Positions 44,680 through 53,563 of a stretch of DNA of 64,000 nucleotides are shown piece by piece. The notes beneath the pieces were generated by a model that saw only the letters and a program-made list of their open reading frames with translations, did not search any database and was not told the origin of the DNA. A program made the position numbers and the translations under genes. How positions within the stretch are numbered: the stretch's first letter is position 1; each line of letters begins with the position of its first letter. The stretch comes from Streptomyces griseoaurantiacus (lineage in GTDB: Bacteria; Actinomycetota; Actinomycetes; Streptomycetales; Streptomycetaceae), in NCBI GenBank assembly GCA_014656015.1, contig BNBP01000021.1, positions 33,791 to 97,790 on the forward strand, read 5' to 3'.

Positions 44680-44704
44680 GGGAGCCCTGTGGTCCCGGGC
44701 TCCC
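44680..44704. terminator. Hairpin between SixA and serB genes (convergent)
   Basis: GGGAGCCC (44680-44687) pairs with GGGCTCCC (44697-44704), extended by ACG/CGT-like bases. It lies 16 bp beyond the serB stop and 84 bp beyond the phosphatase stop, so it can act in both directions. Confidence 0.55.
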
Positions 44705-44720
44705 TCGTCCGCGGCCCCGT

Positions 44721-45932
44721 CTACAGCGAATCGTCCTGCGTGTCCGCCGCCTCGACCTCTTCCCGTGTGATCCCCAGCAGGTACAGCACGGTGTCGAGGA
44801 AGGGAAAGTTCACCGCCGTGTGCGCGGCCTGCCGCACCACCGGCTTCGCGTTGAACGCGACGCCCAGCCCCGCCGCGTTCAGCATGTCCAGATCATTGGC
44901 GCCGTCGCCGATCGCGACCGTCTGCGCCAGCGGCACCCCGGCCTCCGCCGCGAACCGGCGCAGCAGCCTCGCCTTGCCCGCCCGGTCGACTATCTCCCCG
45001 GTGACCCGCCCGGTGAGCCTGCCGTCCACGATCTCCAGCGTGTTGGCCTGGGCGAAGTCCAGCCCGAGCCGCTCCCGCAGATCGTCGGTCACCTGCGTGA
45101 AACCGCCGGAGACCACCCCGACCTGGTAGCCGAGCCGCTTCAGCGTCCGGATCAGCGTGCGCGCCCCCGGCGTCAGCCGGACCTCGCTGCGCACCTTGTC
45201 CACCACGGAGGCGTCCAGCCCCTTCAGCAGCGCGACCCGCGCGTGCAGCGACTGCGCGAAGTCCAGCTCCCCCCGCATCGCGGCGGCGGTCACCTCGGCG
45301 ACCTGCTCCTCGCAGCCCGCGTGCGCGGCGAACAGCTCGATGACCTCGTCCTGGATGAGCGTGGAGTCCACGTCCATGACCACCAGCCGCTGTGCCCGCC
45401 GGTGCAGCCCGGCCGAGACCACGGCGACATCGACACCGAGGGTCGCGGCCCCGGTGGCCAGCGCGGTCCGCAGGGGCTCGGTCTCCACACCGGAGACCGC
45501 GAACTCCACGGCGGTCACCGGGTACTTGGCGAGCCGGAAGATGCGGTCGATATTGGCGCCCGTGCCGGAGATCCACGCCGCGATCGAGGCCGTGGCCTCC
45601 GCGGTGAGCGGGTGGCCGAGCACCGTGACCAGCGAGCGCCCCGAACCGCGCGGACGGTTGTCGCCCGTGCCGGAGATGATCTCCGCCTGCATCTTCATCG
45701 ATTCCGCCCAGCTGTGGACGGTGGCCCGCAGGTCCCCCTCCGCGCCGGCGGCGGGCTGCGTCACGAGCGCGCAGAGCACCATCCGGCCCCGGGTGACGAC
45801 CTGCTCGATGTCGACCACGTCGACGGAGTAGGCGGCGAGGGTGTCGAACAGCCCGGCCGTCATGCCGGGGCGGTCCTTGCCGAAGATCTTGACAAGGAGA
45901 GTGGGCGTGTCGGTGGTCTGCGATGCGCTCAT
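44721..45932 (-). CDS. serB: Phosphoserine phosphatase with N-terminal ACT domain
   Basis: A 403-residue enzyme for the last step of serine synthesis. An ACT-type regulatory region (residues about 10-85, KIFGKDRPGMTAGLFDTLA, and a second repeat to about 170) precedes a HAD phosphatase domain with MDVDSTLIQDEVIE, the Ser motif VVSGGFTQV and GDGANDLDML. ATG at 45932 follows GGAGG. Mycobacterial SerB2 has the same architecture. Confidence 0.95.
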   Translation of the reverse strand: MSASQTTDTPTLLVKIFGKDRPGMTAGLFDTLAAYSVDVVDIEQVVTRGRMVLCALVTQPAAGAEGDLRATVHSWAESMKMQAEIISGTGDNRPRGSGRSLVTVLGHPLTAEATASIAAWISGTGANIDRIFRLAKYPVTAVEFAVSGVETEPLRTALATGAATLGVDVAVVSAGLHRRAQRLVVMDVDSTLIQDEVIELFAAHAGCEEQVAEVTAAAMRGELDFAQSLHARVALLKGLDASVVDKVRSEVRLTPGARTLIRTLKRLGYQVGVVSGGFTQVTDDLRERLGLDFAQANTLEIVDGRLTGRVTGEIVDRAGKARLLRRFAAEAGVPLAQTVAIGDGANDLDMLNAAGLGVAFNAKPVVRQAAHTAVNFPFLDTVLYLLGITREEVEAADTQDDSL

Positions 45933-46044
45933 GGTGCCTCCACCGTATCCGTCACGCCGTTCCCCGCGCCCCCGTGGTCCGCCTGACGGACACAGAGCGG
46001 CGGGGGACACCGGCCGGACCCGGCGGCCTGCGCGGACGGACCCC

Positions 46045-48216
46045 TCAACCCCGCCCCGGCCGCCCCCGGGGCGGTGCCGGGGGCGGCTCCGGCGGGGGTT
46101 CCGGCGGAGGACCGGGGGGCCGGCCCGGGGGCCGACCGGGTGGCGGCGGGGGCGTCACCGGCAGCGGCGGAACCGTCGGCCGCCCCGGCCGCCCCCGCCT
46201 CTTCGCACCCGGCTGCCCGGTCGGCCCCGGCGGCACCAGGGGGGCGATCACCGTGGGCGCCCCGTGCACCCCGGGCGCTCGTGGTTCCTGGGCCCCCGGC
46301 GGCCTCGCGTCCTCCGGTTCCCCTCCGGCGGGCCCCCCGGCCGGGTAGGGCCTCGCGTCCTCCGGTTCCCGCTCGTCCGCCCGCTCGCGTCCGGCTCCCT
46401 CGTCCGTCTCGCGCCCCGCTTCCTGCGGTACCCGCAGATACGGATTGGTTTCGGGGTCGGGCGCCCGGTGGGGCACGGTCGGCCGGTAGGGACCCGCCTC
46501 CTCGCGGGCGGGCGCGGTCCCCCGGGGCTGCCCGGCCCTCCGGAGCAGCACGGTCGCCCCGGAGGAGGACGCCTCCCAAGTCCCCACCTCCCCCGCGGGC
46601 GCACGCACCCCCACGTCCCCCGGCACCGCCCCGCGCCCCGCGGCCCCGCACACCCACGCCAGCCCGGCCCCCACCGCGCCGGCCCCCGCGCCCCACAGCG
46701 CGCCCAGCAGCAGCGCCGTGCCGAGATGTCCGCGCAGCCGCAGTCCGGCCCCGAGCACGTGGACGCCGAGCACCGTCACCGAGGCGTCCACCGACACCTC
46801 CGTCAACCAGGCGAGCAGGGGCAGTGCCACCGCCGTCGCGATGCCGAGCCGCAGTGCGCAGCGCCCCGCGAGACCGAGCGGACCCGTCCCTCCTACCGCG
46901 GGGCCCACCGCCTCCGGGCCGCCCCCGGCAGCGTCCTCTCCGGCGGACGCCGTACCCGCCGCTCCGGCCGGCCGCCCCGTCCGCACCGGCGGGGGCACCG
47001 GCGTGCGTACCGCGGTCAGCACCCCGGCCAGCAGCATCATCAGTGCCGCCGCCACCGCCAGGAGCCACACCCGCCCGTCCAGTTCCGCGAGCCGCCCGAG
47101 GGTGACGGGCTCCCCGGGCCGGGTGCCGAGCAGACGGTCCACGGGGTCGGGCAGAACGCGCGTGAGGACTCCGGTGACCCCGCCGTCCCACGGGACGAAC
47201 AGACCGATCGGCACGCCCATCCACACCCCGTTGGGCGCGCCCAGCAGGGCGGCGCCCGCGATCCGCCGGGGGTGGGGGTCGCCGACCGCCGCGTACGCCG
47301 CCGCCGCGAGGCCCGCCGTCACGGCCGTCAGAGCCACCGTGACCAGCGCGGACACTGCCGGCCGCACCACACGGTGCAGGACGTCCCAGCCGGGCGGCAG
47401 CGGGGTCCTGCGGGAGGCGAGCAGCGCGAGCAGCAGCACCCCCGCCGCCCACAGGGCGGCACCCAGCAGTGTGGGCGGCGTGTCCACGGTGAACCCGATC
47501 TCGGCCTTCGCGCGCATCAGATCACCCAGCCGGTCCGGCAGCGCGCCGCCGAGATCCCCGAGGCCGCCCAGCCCGCCCAGATCCCCGAGGCCACCGAGGT
47601 CACCGAGTCCGGGAATGTCCAGGCCCCCCGCCCCCGAGCCGCCGCCTCCCGAGCCTCCCGAGCCCGCGCCCAGGCCCGGCAGCGAGTCGAGGCCCAGCGC
47701 GCTCCCATCGAGGGTGACGACCTCGTGTCCCGCCCGGCCGAGTCCGCCGATCACCGCCGTGAACAGCACGACCACCGCGCCCGCCCGCGCGAGGAGTTCC
47801 CCCGGCGAGGGCGCGCGGCCCGCCGCCCGCAGCGATCGCAGGAAGAACCAGGACAGCAGCAGCGCGCCGACCAGCCCGACACCCAGGGGCGTGAACCGCA
47901 GCGCGGTCGCCGCCTCCGCTCCCTCCACCCCCCACACCGACATGTCACCGGAGGGCCGGACCGCCCCGCCCGCGCCGAGCGCGACCACCGCGGCGGTCAT
48001 CGGCGCCAGTTCGCCCTGCGAGTCCGCCTCCAGCAGACGCAGCCCGAGCGCGGCGGTGCACGCCATCCCGAGGACCGCCCAGCCGACGCACGCCGACGCG
48101 CCCAGCAGCACGTCCTTCCACGGCACACCGCCTCCGCGCCCCGCGGGTCCGCCCCTGACGGACCTGCCCCCCAAGGACCCGTCCCCACGGGCCCGTCCGG
48201 CCGGCACAGCACCCAT
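46045..48216 (-). CDS. Streptophobe family membrane protein
   Basis: A 723-residue protein that matches the streptophobe family as I know it from Streptomyces annotation. It has about 9-10 hydrophobic segments up to residue 500, broken by a glycine-rich run near residues 190-230 with repeated GLGDLGG units. The last 200 residues are Pro/Arg/Glu-rich, disordered and probably cytosolic, with duplicated EPEDARP segments. The function is unknown. It is divergent from the FHA-ABC exporter gene across a 291-bp gap. Confidence 0.8.
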   Translation of the reverse strand: MGAVPAGRARGDGSLGGRSVRGGPAGRGGGVPWKDVLLGASACVGWAVLGMACTAALGLRLLEADSQGELAPMTAAVVALGAGGAVRPSGDMSVWGVEGAEAATALRFTPLGVGLVGALLLSWFFLRSLRAAGRAPSPGELLARAGAVVVLFTAVIGGLGRAGHEVVTLDGSALGLDSLPGLGAGSGGSGGGGSGAGGLDIPGLGDLGGLGDLGGLGGLGDLGGALPDRLGDLMRAKAEIGFTVDTPPTLLGAALWAAGVLLLALLASRRTPLPPGWDVLHRVVRPAVSALVTVALTAVTAGLAAAAYAAVGDPHPRRIAGAALLGAPNGVWMGVPIGLFVPWDGGVTGVLTRVLPDPVDRLLGTRPGEPVTLGRLAELDGRVWLLAVAAALMMLLAGVLTAVRTPVPPPVRTGRPAGAAGTASAGEDAAGGGPEAVGPAVGGTGPLGLAGRCALRLGIATAVALPLLAWLTEVSVDASVTVLGVHVLGAGLRLRGHLGTALLLGALWGAGAGAVGAGLAWVCGAAGRGAVPGDVGVRAPAGEVGTWEASSSGATVLLRRAGQPRGTAPAREEAGPYRPTVPHRAPDPETNPYLRVPQEAGRETDEGAGRERADEREPEDARPYPAGGPAGGEPEDARPPGAQEPRAPGVHGAPTVIAPLVPPGPTGQPGAKRRGRPGRPTVPPLPVTPPPPPGRPPGRPPGPPPEPPPEPPPAPPRGRPGRG

Positions 48217-48507
48217 GACCGATCCCCCGATCCGCGTACTCCGCGTCGCGGCGCACCCACCGTCAGGTGTCCGGCCACGTGCCCGGCCCGGCGGATGTCC
48301 CCCTCGCGTGGTTTACCACTGCCCGGACCGGTTTGCACCCCCGACGACGGCAAAGGCACGTACACCCCCAAAGCCGTCGTACACGGTCTTCGCGCGGCCC
48401 GACTTTCGGTCAGGGGTGCCCGCCTGAAATAGTTCCCCACGATGTTCGACATCCCTAGACTCCCCGCGACGGGGGCAAATTCGGGGGACAACTCAGTGGG
48501 GCATGGA

Positions 48508-51042
48508 GTGCCAGAACTCGTACTGGAAGCAAATGGACGGACCTGGACGCTCGACCCGTCCAGGTCATACACCCTTGGCCGTGATCCGCAGGGTGACATC
48601 GTGTTCGACGACGCCAGGGTCTCCTGGCGGCACGGCACGGTCTCCTTCGACGGCCGGGGCTGGGTGCTGGTGGACCACGGCAGCACCAACGGCACGTTCG
48701 CGCGGGGGCAGCGGGTGGACCGTGTGGAGCTCGCCTCCGGCACGGTCGTCAACCTGGGCAACGCGACCGACGGACCGCGGCTGAATCTCTCCGCCGCCGA
48801 GGCCGCCGTCGCCGCCCCGCAGGCGGGGCCCCAGCAACAGCCGTACGCCGCCCGGCAGGCGGACCCCGGCTGGGCGCCGCAGGCACCCGGCGGCCCCGCG
48901 CAGCAGCCCGCCCCGCCGCAGCCGCAGATTCCGCAGCAGCAGAACCACAGCCCCGCCGCGGCGCCCGCCCATCCGGGCGGACCGGCGGGCGGCGCGCCGG
49001 CGGCGCACGGTTACGGCGACCGCAGCCCCACCACGTTCCACCAGTTCTCGCTGGGCCGCGTGATGCGCATCGGCCGTGCCCTGGAGAACGACCTGGTCGT
49101 CTCCGACCTCCAGGTCTCCCGCAACCACGCCGAGTTCCACGCGACGCCCGACGGCCGCCTGGAGATCCGTGACCTCGGCTCGCACAACGGCACGTACGTC
49201 AACGGCGCTCCGGTGCCCAAGGGCGGCTCCGTCCAGCTCGGGCCCACCGACGTCGTCGGCGTCGGCCACTCGACGTTCCGCGTCGTCGGCGACCGGCTCG
49301 AGGAGTTCGTCGACACCGGCGAGGTCTCCTTCTCCGCGCGGCACCTGACCGTCACGGTCGACGGCGGCAAGCAGATCCTGCGGGACGTCTCCTTCGGCGT
49401 CCCCGAGAAGTCGCTGATCGCGGTCATCGGCCCCTCCGGTTCCGGCAAGTCGACGCTGCTGAAGGCGCTGACCGGCTACCGCCCCGCCAACCAGGGCGAC
49501 GTCCTCTACGACAACCGGAACCTGTACAAGCAGTTCGCCGAGCTGCGCCAGCGCATCGGCCTCGTCCCGCAGGACGACATCCTGCACAAGGAGCTGTCGG
49601 TCAAGCGGGCCCTGAAGTACGCGGCCAAGCTGCGCTTCCCCGCCGACACCACGCGCGAGGAGCGCCAGTCGCGCATCGACGAGGTGCTGCGCGAGCTCAA
49701 GCTCGACATCCACAAGGACAAGAAGGTCAGCTCCCTGTCCGGCGGCCAGCGCAAGCGCGTCTCCGTCGCCCTGGAGCTGCTCACCAAGCCCTCGCTGATC
49801 TTCCTGGACGAGCCGACCTCCGGCCTGGACCCGGGCATGGACCGCGACGTCATGCAGCTGCTGCGCGGTCTCGCCGACGACGGCCGCACGGTCCTCGTCG
49901 TCACGCACTCGGTGGCCGAGCTGGCGATCTGCGACAAGCTCCTGGTGATGGCGCCGGGCGGTTCGGTCGCCTACTTCGGCCCGCCCGAGGAGGCGCTGAA
50001 CTTCTTCGGCTACGACTCCTGGGCCGATGTCTTCTCCGCCTTCGAGAACTACCGCGACTACGACTGGGCGGGCCGCTGGAAGGGCTCGCAGCACTACCAG
50101 ATGTACGCGGCCGACATCGACGCGGTGGCCCCGCAGTCGGTGCACATGCCGCCGCCGCAGGCGATCCGGCCGCCCAAGCCGCAGGGCTGGACCTCCCAGC
50201 TCATCACCCTGATCCGGCGCTACGTCTCGGTCATCGCCTCCGACAAGGGCTTCCTCGCGCTGACGGTGATCCTGCCCGCGGTGCTCGGCGCGGTCAGCCT
50301 GCTGATCGACGCGGACAAGGGCCTGCTGGTCAACCGGGTCAATCCGCAGACCGGCGTGCCCTTCCCGAACGGCACGGCGACCACGGTCCTGCTGATCCTC
50401 GCCGTCGGCGCCTGTTTCGCGGGCGCCGCGAACTCCGTCCGGGAGCTGATCAAGGAACGGGTCATCTACGAACGGGAACGGGCGACGGGGCTGTCCCGGT
50501 CGGCGTACCTGATGTCGAAGGTGGTCGTCCTCGGCGCCGTCACGGTGCTGCAGGGCCTGCTGGTCGGAGTGATCGGCTTCTCCAGCCGGGAGATCCCCGG
50601 AGAGGGGCTCATCCTCAAGAGCAACACACTGTTCGAGCTGTGCCTGCCGATCATGGCGCTCGGCTTCGCGTCGATGATGTTCGGCCTGGTCATCTCCTCG
50701 CTGGTGAAGACCGCCGAGAAGACCATGCCGCTGCTGGTCATGTTCGCCATCGTCCAGGTGGTGTTCACCGGCTGCCTGTTCACGCTGCACGGCACGGTCG
50801 GCGTCAACGAGTTCTCGTACCTGATGCCGTCCCGCTGGGCGGTCGCCGCCGCCGGCACGACGCTGGACTTCAACAACATCGCGCCCAACACCGACGACCC
50901 GGGCAGCACCGACCCGCTGTGGAACCACACGGCCTCCGCCTGGGGCCTGGACATGGCCGCGCTGATCGTCCTCGGCGTGATCTGCGGCTTCTTCGTGGCC
51001 CGCTTCCTGCGGCGCCACGAGCCGGAGGTCATGCGCAAGTGA
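48508..51042 (+). CDS. FHA-domain ABC exporter (ATPase-permease fusion)
   Basis: An 844-residue half-transporter. It has two FHA domains (about residues 15-90 with YTLGRDPQGDIVFDDARVSW, and 185-265 with MRIGRALENDLVVSDLQVSR) split by a Gln/Pro/Ala-rich linker. An ABC ATPase follows (Walker A GPSGSGKST, signature LSGGQRKR, Walker B LIFLDEPTSG), then an ABC2 permease with about six helices. FHA domains bind phosphothreonine, so a Ser/Thr kinase probably controls transport, as for mycobacterial Rv1747. The GTG at 48508 puts FHA1 at the N-terminus; ATG 48442 would add 22 residues. Confidence 0.9.
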   Translation: MPELVLEANGRTWTLDPSRSYTLGRDPQGDIVFDDARVSWRHGTVSFDGRGWVLVDHGSTNGTFARGQRVDRVELASGTVVNLGNATDGPRLNLSAAEAAVAAPQAGPQQQPYAARQADPGWAPQAPGGPAQQPAPPQPQIPQQQNHSPAAAPAHPGGPAGGAPAAHGYGDRSPTTFHQFSLGRVMRIGRALENDLVVSDLQVSRNHAEFHATPDGRLEIRDLGSHNGTYVNGAPVPKGGSVQLGPTDVVGVGHSTFRVVGDRLEEFVDTGEVSFSARHLTVTVDGGKQILRDVSFGVPEKSLIAVIGPSGSGKSTLLKALTGYRPANQGDVLYDNRNLYKQFAELRQRIGLVPQDDILHKELSVKRALKYAAKLRFPADTTREERQSRIDEVLRELKLDIHKDKKVSSLSGGQRKRVSVALELLTKPSLIFLDEPTSGLDPGMDRDVMQLLRGLADDGRTVLVVTHSVAELAICDKLLVMAPGGSVAYFGPPEEALNFFGYDSWADVFSAFENYRDYDWAGRWKGSQHYQMYAADIDAVAPQSVHMPPPQAIRPPKPQGWTSQLITLIRRYVSVIASDKGFLALTVILPAVLGAVSLLIDADKGLLVNRVNPQTGVPFPNGTATTVLLILAVGACFAGAANSVRELIKERVIYERERATGLSRSAYLMSKVVVLGAVTVLQGLLVGVIGFSSREIPGEGLILKSNTLFELCLPIMALGFASMMFGLVISSLVKTAEKTMPLLVMFAIVQVVFTGCLFTLHGTVGVNEFSYLMPSRWAVAAAGTTLDFNNIAPNTDDPGSTDPLWNHTASAWGLDMAALIVLGVICGFFVARFLRRHEPEVMRK

Positions 51043-51079
51043 CGGCGCTCTGAGCGCGCCCGGCCCCGCGCGCACGGCG

Positions 51080-51111
51080 AAGGGCGGCACCCTCTCGGGG
51101 GTGCCGCCCTT
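51080..51111. terminator. Bidirectional terminator between FHA-ABC and SLT genes
   Basis: AAGGGCGGCACCC pairs perfectly with GGGTGCCGCCCTT (51080-51092 with 51099-51111), 6-nt loop. The flanking A and T bases help in both directions for two convergent genes. Confidence 0.8.
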
Positions 51112-51139
51112 TCCGCGTGGGACGGGGGTCCGGGCCGCC

Positions 51140-51898
51140 TCAGTACGCGCTGTCGACGTTGTCCATCGAGCCGTAGCGGTGCGCCGCGTAGTTGCAGGCG
51201 GCCGTGATGTTGGCGACCGGGTCGTAGATGTTCCACGAGGTTCCGGGCACGTGGTACGTCTTGAAGGTCGGCGGGATGACCTGCAGCAGCCCCTTCGAGG
51301 GGATGCCGTTGATCGCGTTGATGTCCCAGTCGTTGATGGCGTGCGGGTTGCCAGAGGACTCCCGCATGATGTTGCGGTGCAGGCCGCTGTACGAGCCCGG
51401 GATGTCGTGCTTGTCCATGATGTCCAGCGACTCCCGGATCCAGCCGTCCAGGTTGTTCGCGTAGGACTTGTGGGCGGGGGCCGCGGGGCGGTGTGCCGAG
51501 CGGCTCGCGGAGCGGTCGCCGCCGCGGCTCTTCCCGGCCTCGGTGGCCGCCTTCTTCTCCTGGGCCTTGTGCGCGGCCTTGCCGCCGCCCTCGGCGGCCT
51601 CCCGCTTCTTGGCGGCCGCGTCGTCGGCGGCCTGCTTCTTCGCGGCGATGGCCTCGGCCTTGAGCTGCTGGCCCGCCATCTGGTCGGTCACCTGCACCTT
51701 GACGCCCTCGATGCGCTGGGTGCTGTACTTCACCGGAGCGGCGGAGGCGGCTGCCTCGTGGCTCGGGGTGGACTGCGCGCTGCTCGGAGCGGCGGATATC
51801 GCGAGGGCGGCTGCACCGAGCGCGGCGACACCGGCAATGCCGGCGCGATGGGACGTGGCCAGGGCGCGGCCGCGAAGCAAGGCGGTGTACTTGGGCAT
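51140..51898 (-). CDS. Secreted SLT-domain protein (lytic transglycosylase-like)
   Basis: A 252-residue secreted protein. A signal peptide spans residues about 1-48 (hydrophobic core GIAGVAALGAAALAIS). A Lys/Ala/Glu-rich, probably coiled segment follows (about 80-150). The C-terminal SLT-like domain has IMRESSGNPHAINDWD (catalytic-type Glu) and GIPSKGLLQVIPPTF. It should cleave or bind peptidoglycan outside the cell. ATG at 51898 is chosen; the frame extends upstream but without a signal peptide. Confidence 0.88.
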   Translation of the reverse strand: MPKYTALLRGRALATSHRAGIAGVAALGAAALAISAAPSSAQSTPSHEAAASAAPVKYSTQRIEGVKVQVTDQMAGQQLKAEAIAAKKQAADDAAAKKREAAEGGGKAAHKAQEKKAATEAGKSRGGDRSASRSAHRPAAPAHKSYANNLDGWIRESLDIMDKHDIPGSYSGLHRNIMRESSGNPHAINDWDINAINGIPSKGLLQVIPPTFKTYHVPGTSWNIYDPVANITAACNYAAHRYGSMDNVDSAY

Positions 51899-52270
51899 GG
51901 GTGGTAGGACCTCTTCGAATAGCGCGGAGGTCGCTCCCGGGCCGGGACGGACAACGGGATGTTTCCGGTCCGGACGCCGCGGGTAATACATGCGGCGCCG
52001 AGCGACGGATGCAATTCTTAGCGGCCGCAAAAACGCCAGGCAAAGGTGTGACGTACGATCCCCGGTAGTGGACACAGGAACGGCAAAACGGGACAGATCG
52101 CCCGATCCGCCCCGCTCACGCGCCCTTTCCCTGCCTCCTAATCCGCTTCGTACGTGATGTGCGCCCTATGTGCGGGCTCACACGGGCTCCACGTCTCTCT
52201 CACAGTTGGTTGCGTGAGCAATGCACTGCGTGAGCACGTCCCGTGGCCGGTGCTCCGCCTCCCGACTGCC
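51899..52270 (-). promoter_or_regulatory. Leader and promoter region of the SLT gene
   Basis: The 372-bp gap holds a good minus-strand promoter: TTGCCT (52043-52038), 17-bp spacer, TAAGAA (52020-52015), giving a leader of about 110 nt. The leader is less GC-rich than its surroundings. I checked it against the c-di-AMP (ydaO) riboswitch found before some Streptomyces wall-hydrolase genes and saw no match. A direct repeat TGCGTGAGCA occurs at 52211 and 52227. Confidence 0.55.
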
Positions 52271-53563
52271 CTACCGCAGCAGGAGGTGCGTGTCCCCGAA
52301 CTCGTGCCACAGGTAGCGTCCCGCGAGCGCCTCCTCGTACCCCCGCTCGACCGCCTCCCGCCCGGCCACCGCCTCCAGCATCAGCAGATGCGAGGCCTCC
52401 GGCTCGTGCAGCCCGGTCAGCAGCCCGTCCACCACCCGCACCCCCCGGCCGGGAGTCACCACCAGGTCCGTCCATCCGGCACACGCCCGTACGATCCCGT
52501 CGGCCCCGGCGGCGGACTCCACCGCCCGCACCGCCGTCGTCCCCACCGCGACCACCCGCCCGCCCCCCGCCCGGGCGGCGTTGACCAGCCGTGCCGAGGC
52601 CTCCGGCACGGCGAACCGCTCCGGGTACGGCGGCTCGTGCGCCTCCGCCGAGGCCACCCCGGTGTGCAGCGTCAGGGGCGCGAACTGCACGCCCCGGCTC
52701 ACCAGCTCCGCCACCAGCCGCGGGGTGAAGGGCCGTGCCGCGCTCGGCATCTCCGCGCTGCCCGCCCCGTCGGCGCCCGGCAGCGCGAACACCGTCTGGT
52801 ACGCCGAGAGCGGCTGGTCCCGCTCCGTGTACGCGTACCGGATGGGCCGCCCGTGCCGCCGCAGCAGCCCGGGCACGTCCACAACCCCCGAGGGGCGCAC
52901 GACACGGCCCGCAGCGCCCCCGTCCCGTGTGCCCGCGTCCGCAGTGCCCCCGTCCCGTGCGTCCGTGCCGGTCGCGTCCGCGCCGGTCGCGTCTCCGTCG
53001 TGCGCGCCCCCGTCGTGCGGACCCCCGTCGTGCGGACCCCCGTCGTGCGGACCCCCGCCCAGCGCGTTCCCGCCCAGCGCGTTCCCGCCCCGCACGCGCC
53101 CGTCCCGTGCCCCCGACGCGACGGCCCGCGCCCACCACAGCCGCTCGCTCCCCGCGGCGAGCGGCTCCTCCAGTACCAGCCGCACCCCCTCCGCCAGCTC
53201 CACCACGACGCCCGCCGGACCGCCCGCCCGCGGGCGCGTGGTGCCCCGCCCGTCCGGGGCGCGCAGCTCCACCGCCCAGCGCCCGTCCTCGCCCCGCGTG
53301 GAGAAGTGCACGACCACACGGTCGGACCCGAGGCGCCCGTCCGCGGCGGCGGCCAGCGTGGGGGAGGTGTTCACCAGCAGCAGGTCCCCGGCGCGCAGCA
53401 GCCCCGGCAACTCCACAAACGCGTGGTGCGTCACCTCCGTGCCGCGCGACACCAGCAGCCGCACGGCGTCCCGGCCGAGCCCCGGCCCGCGCCGTTCCGC
53501 CGGCACCCGCGCCGACAACTCCTCCGGTACCGACCACGCGCGCCCGCGCGCGAGGGCCCTCAT
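52271..53563 (-). CDS. queA: QueA-type S-adenosylmethionine:tRNA ribosyltransferase-isomerase with repeat insertion
   Basis: A 430-residue QueA-like protein, about 70-80 residues longer than typical. The usual enzyme transfers the ribosyl part of SAM to 7-aminomethyl-7-deazaguanine in tRNA. Conserved segments include VNTSPTLAAA, GVQFAPLTLHTGV, VVAVGTTAVRAVE and TGLHEPEASHLLMLEAV. The middle (residues about 150-220) is an Asp/Gly/Thr/His-rich low-complexity insert made of 15-bp repeats (GGPHD units). The ATG overlaps the upstream SDR stop (ATGA). No other queuosine gene is in the window, so the substrate may differ. Confidence 0.85.
   Translation of the reverse strand: MRALARGRAWSVPEELSARVPAERRGPGLGRDAVRLLVSRGTEVTHHAFVELPGLLRAGDLLLVNTSPTLAAAADGRLGSDRVVVHFSTRGEDGRWAVELRAPDGRGTTRPRAGGPAGVVVELAEGVRLVLEEPLAAGSERLWWARAVASGARDGRVRGGNALGGNALGGGPHDGGPHDGGPHDGGAHDGDATGADATGTDARDGGTADAGTRDGGAAGRVVRPSGVVDVPGLLRRHGRPIRYAYTERDQPLSAYQTVFALPGADGAGSAEMPSAARPFTPRLVAELVSRGVQFAPLTLHTGVASAEAHEPPYPERFAVPEASARLVNAARAGGGRVVAVGTTAVRAVESAAGADGIVRACAGWTDLVVTPGRGVRVVDGLLTGLHEPEASHLLMLEAVAGREAVERGYEEALAGRYLWHEFGDTHLLLR
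52940..53101 (-). repeat. 15-bp tandem repeats inside queA
   Basis: Four units of GTCGTGCGGACCCCC type run from 52997 to 53056 (the first with two changes), followed by two units of GCCCAGCGCGTTCCC (53057-53086) and a degenerate one. Before them lie looser 15-bp units of GGTCGCGTCCG type. All keep the reading frame and encode five-residue repeats (GGPHD, GNALG). The pattern suggests slipped-strand expansion. Confidence 0.85.

Noticed and set aside
51899..52150. A c-di-AMP (ydaO) riboswitch before the SLT gene
   Set aside because: Known before some Streptomyces wall hydrolases, but the conserved core could not be found in this leader.
52997..53086. A possible CRISPR-like array
   Set aside because: Units are contiguous 15-mers without spacers and they encode protein in frame within queA.
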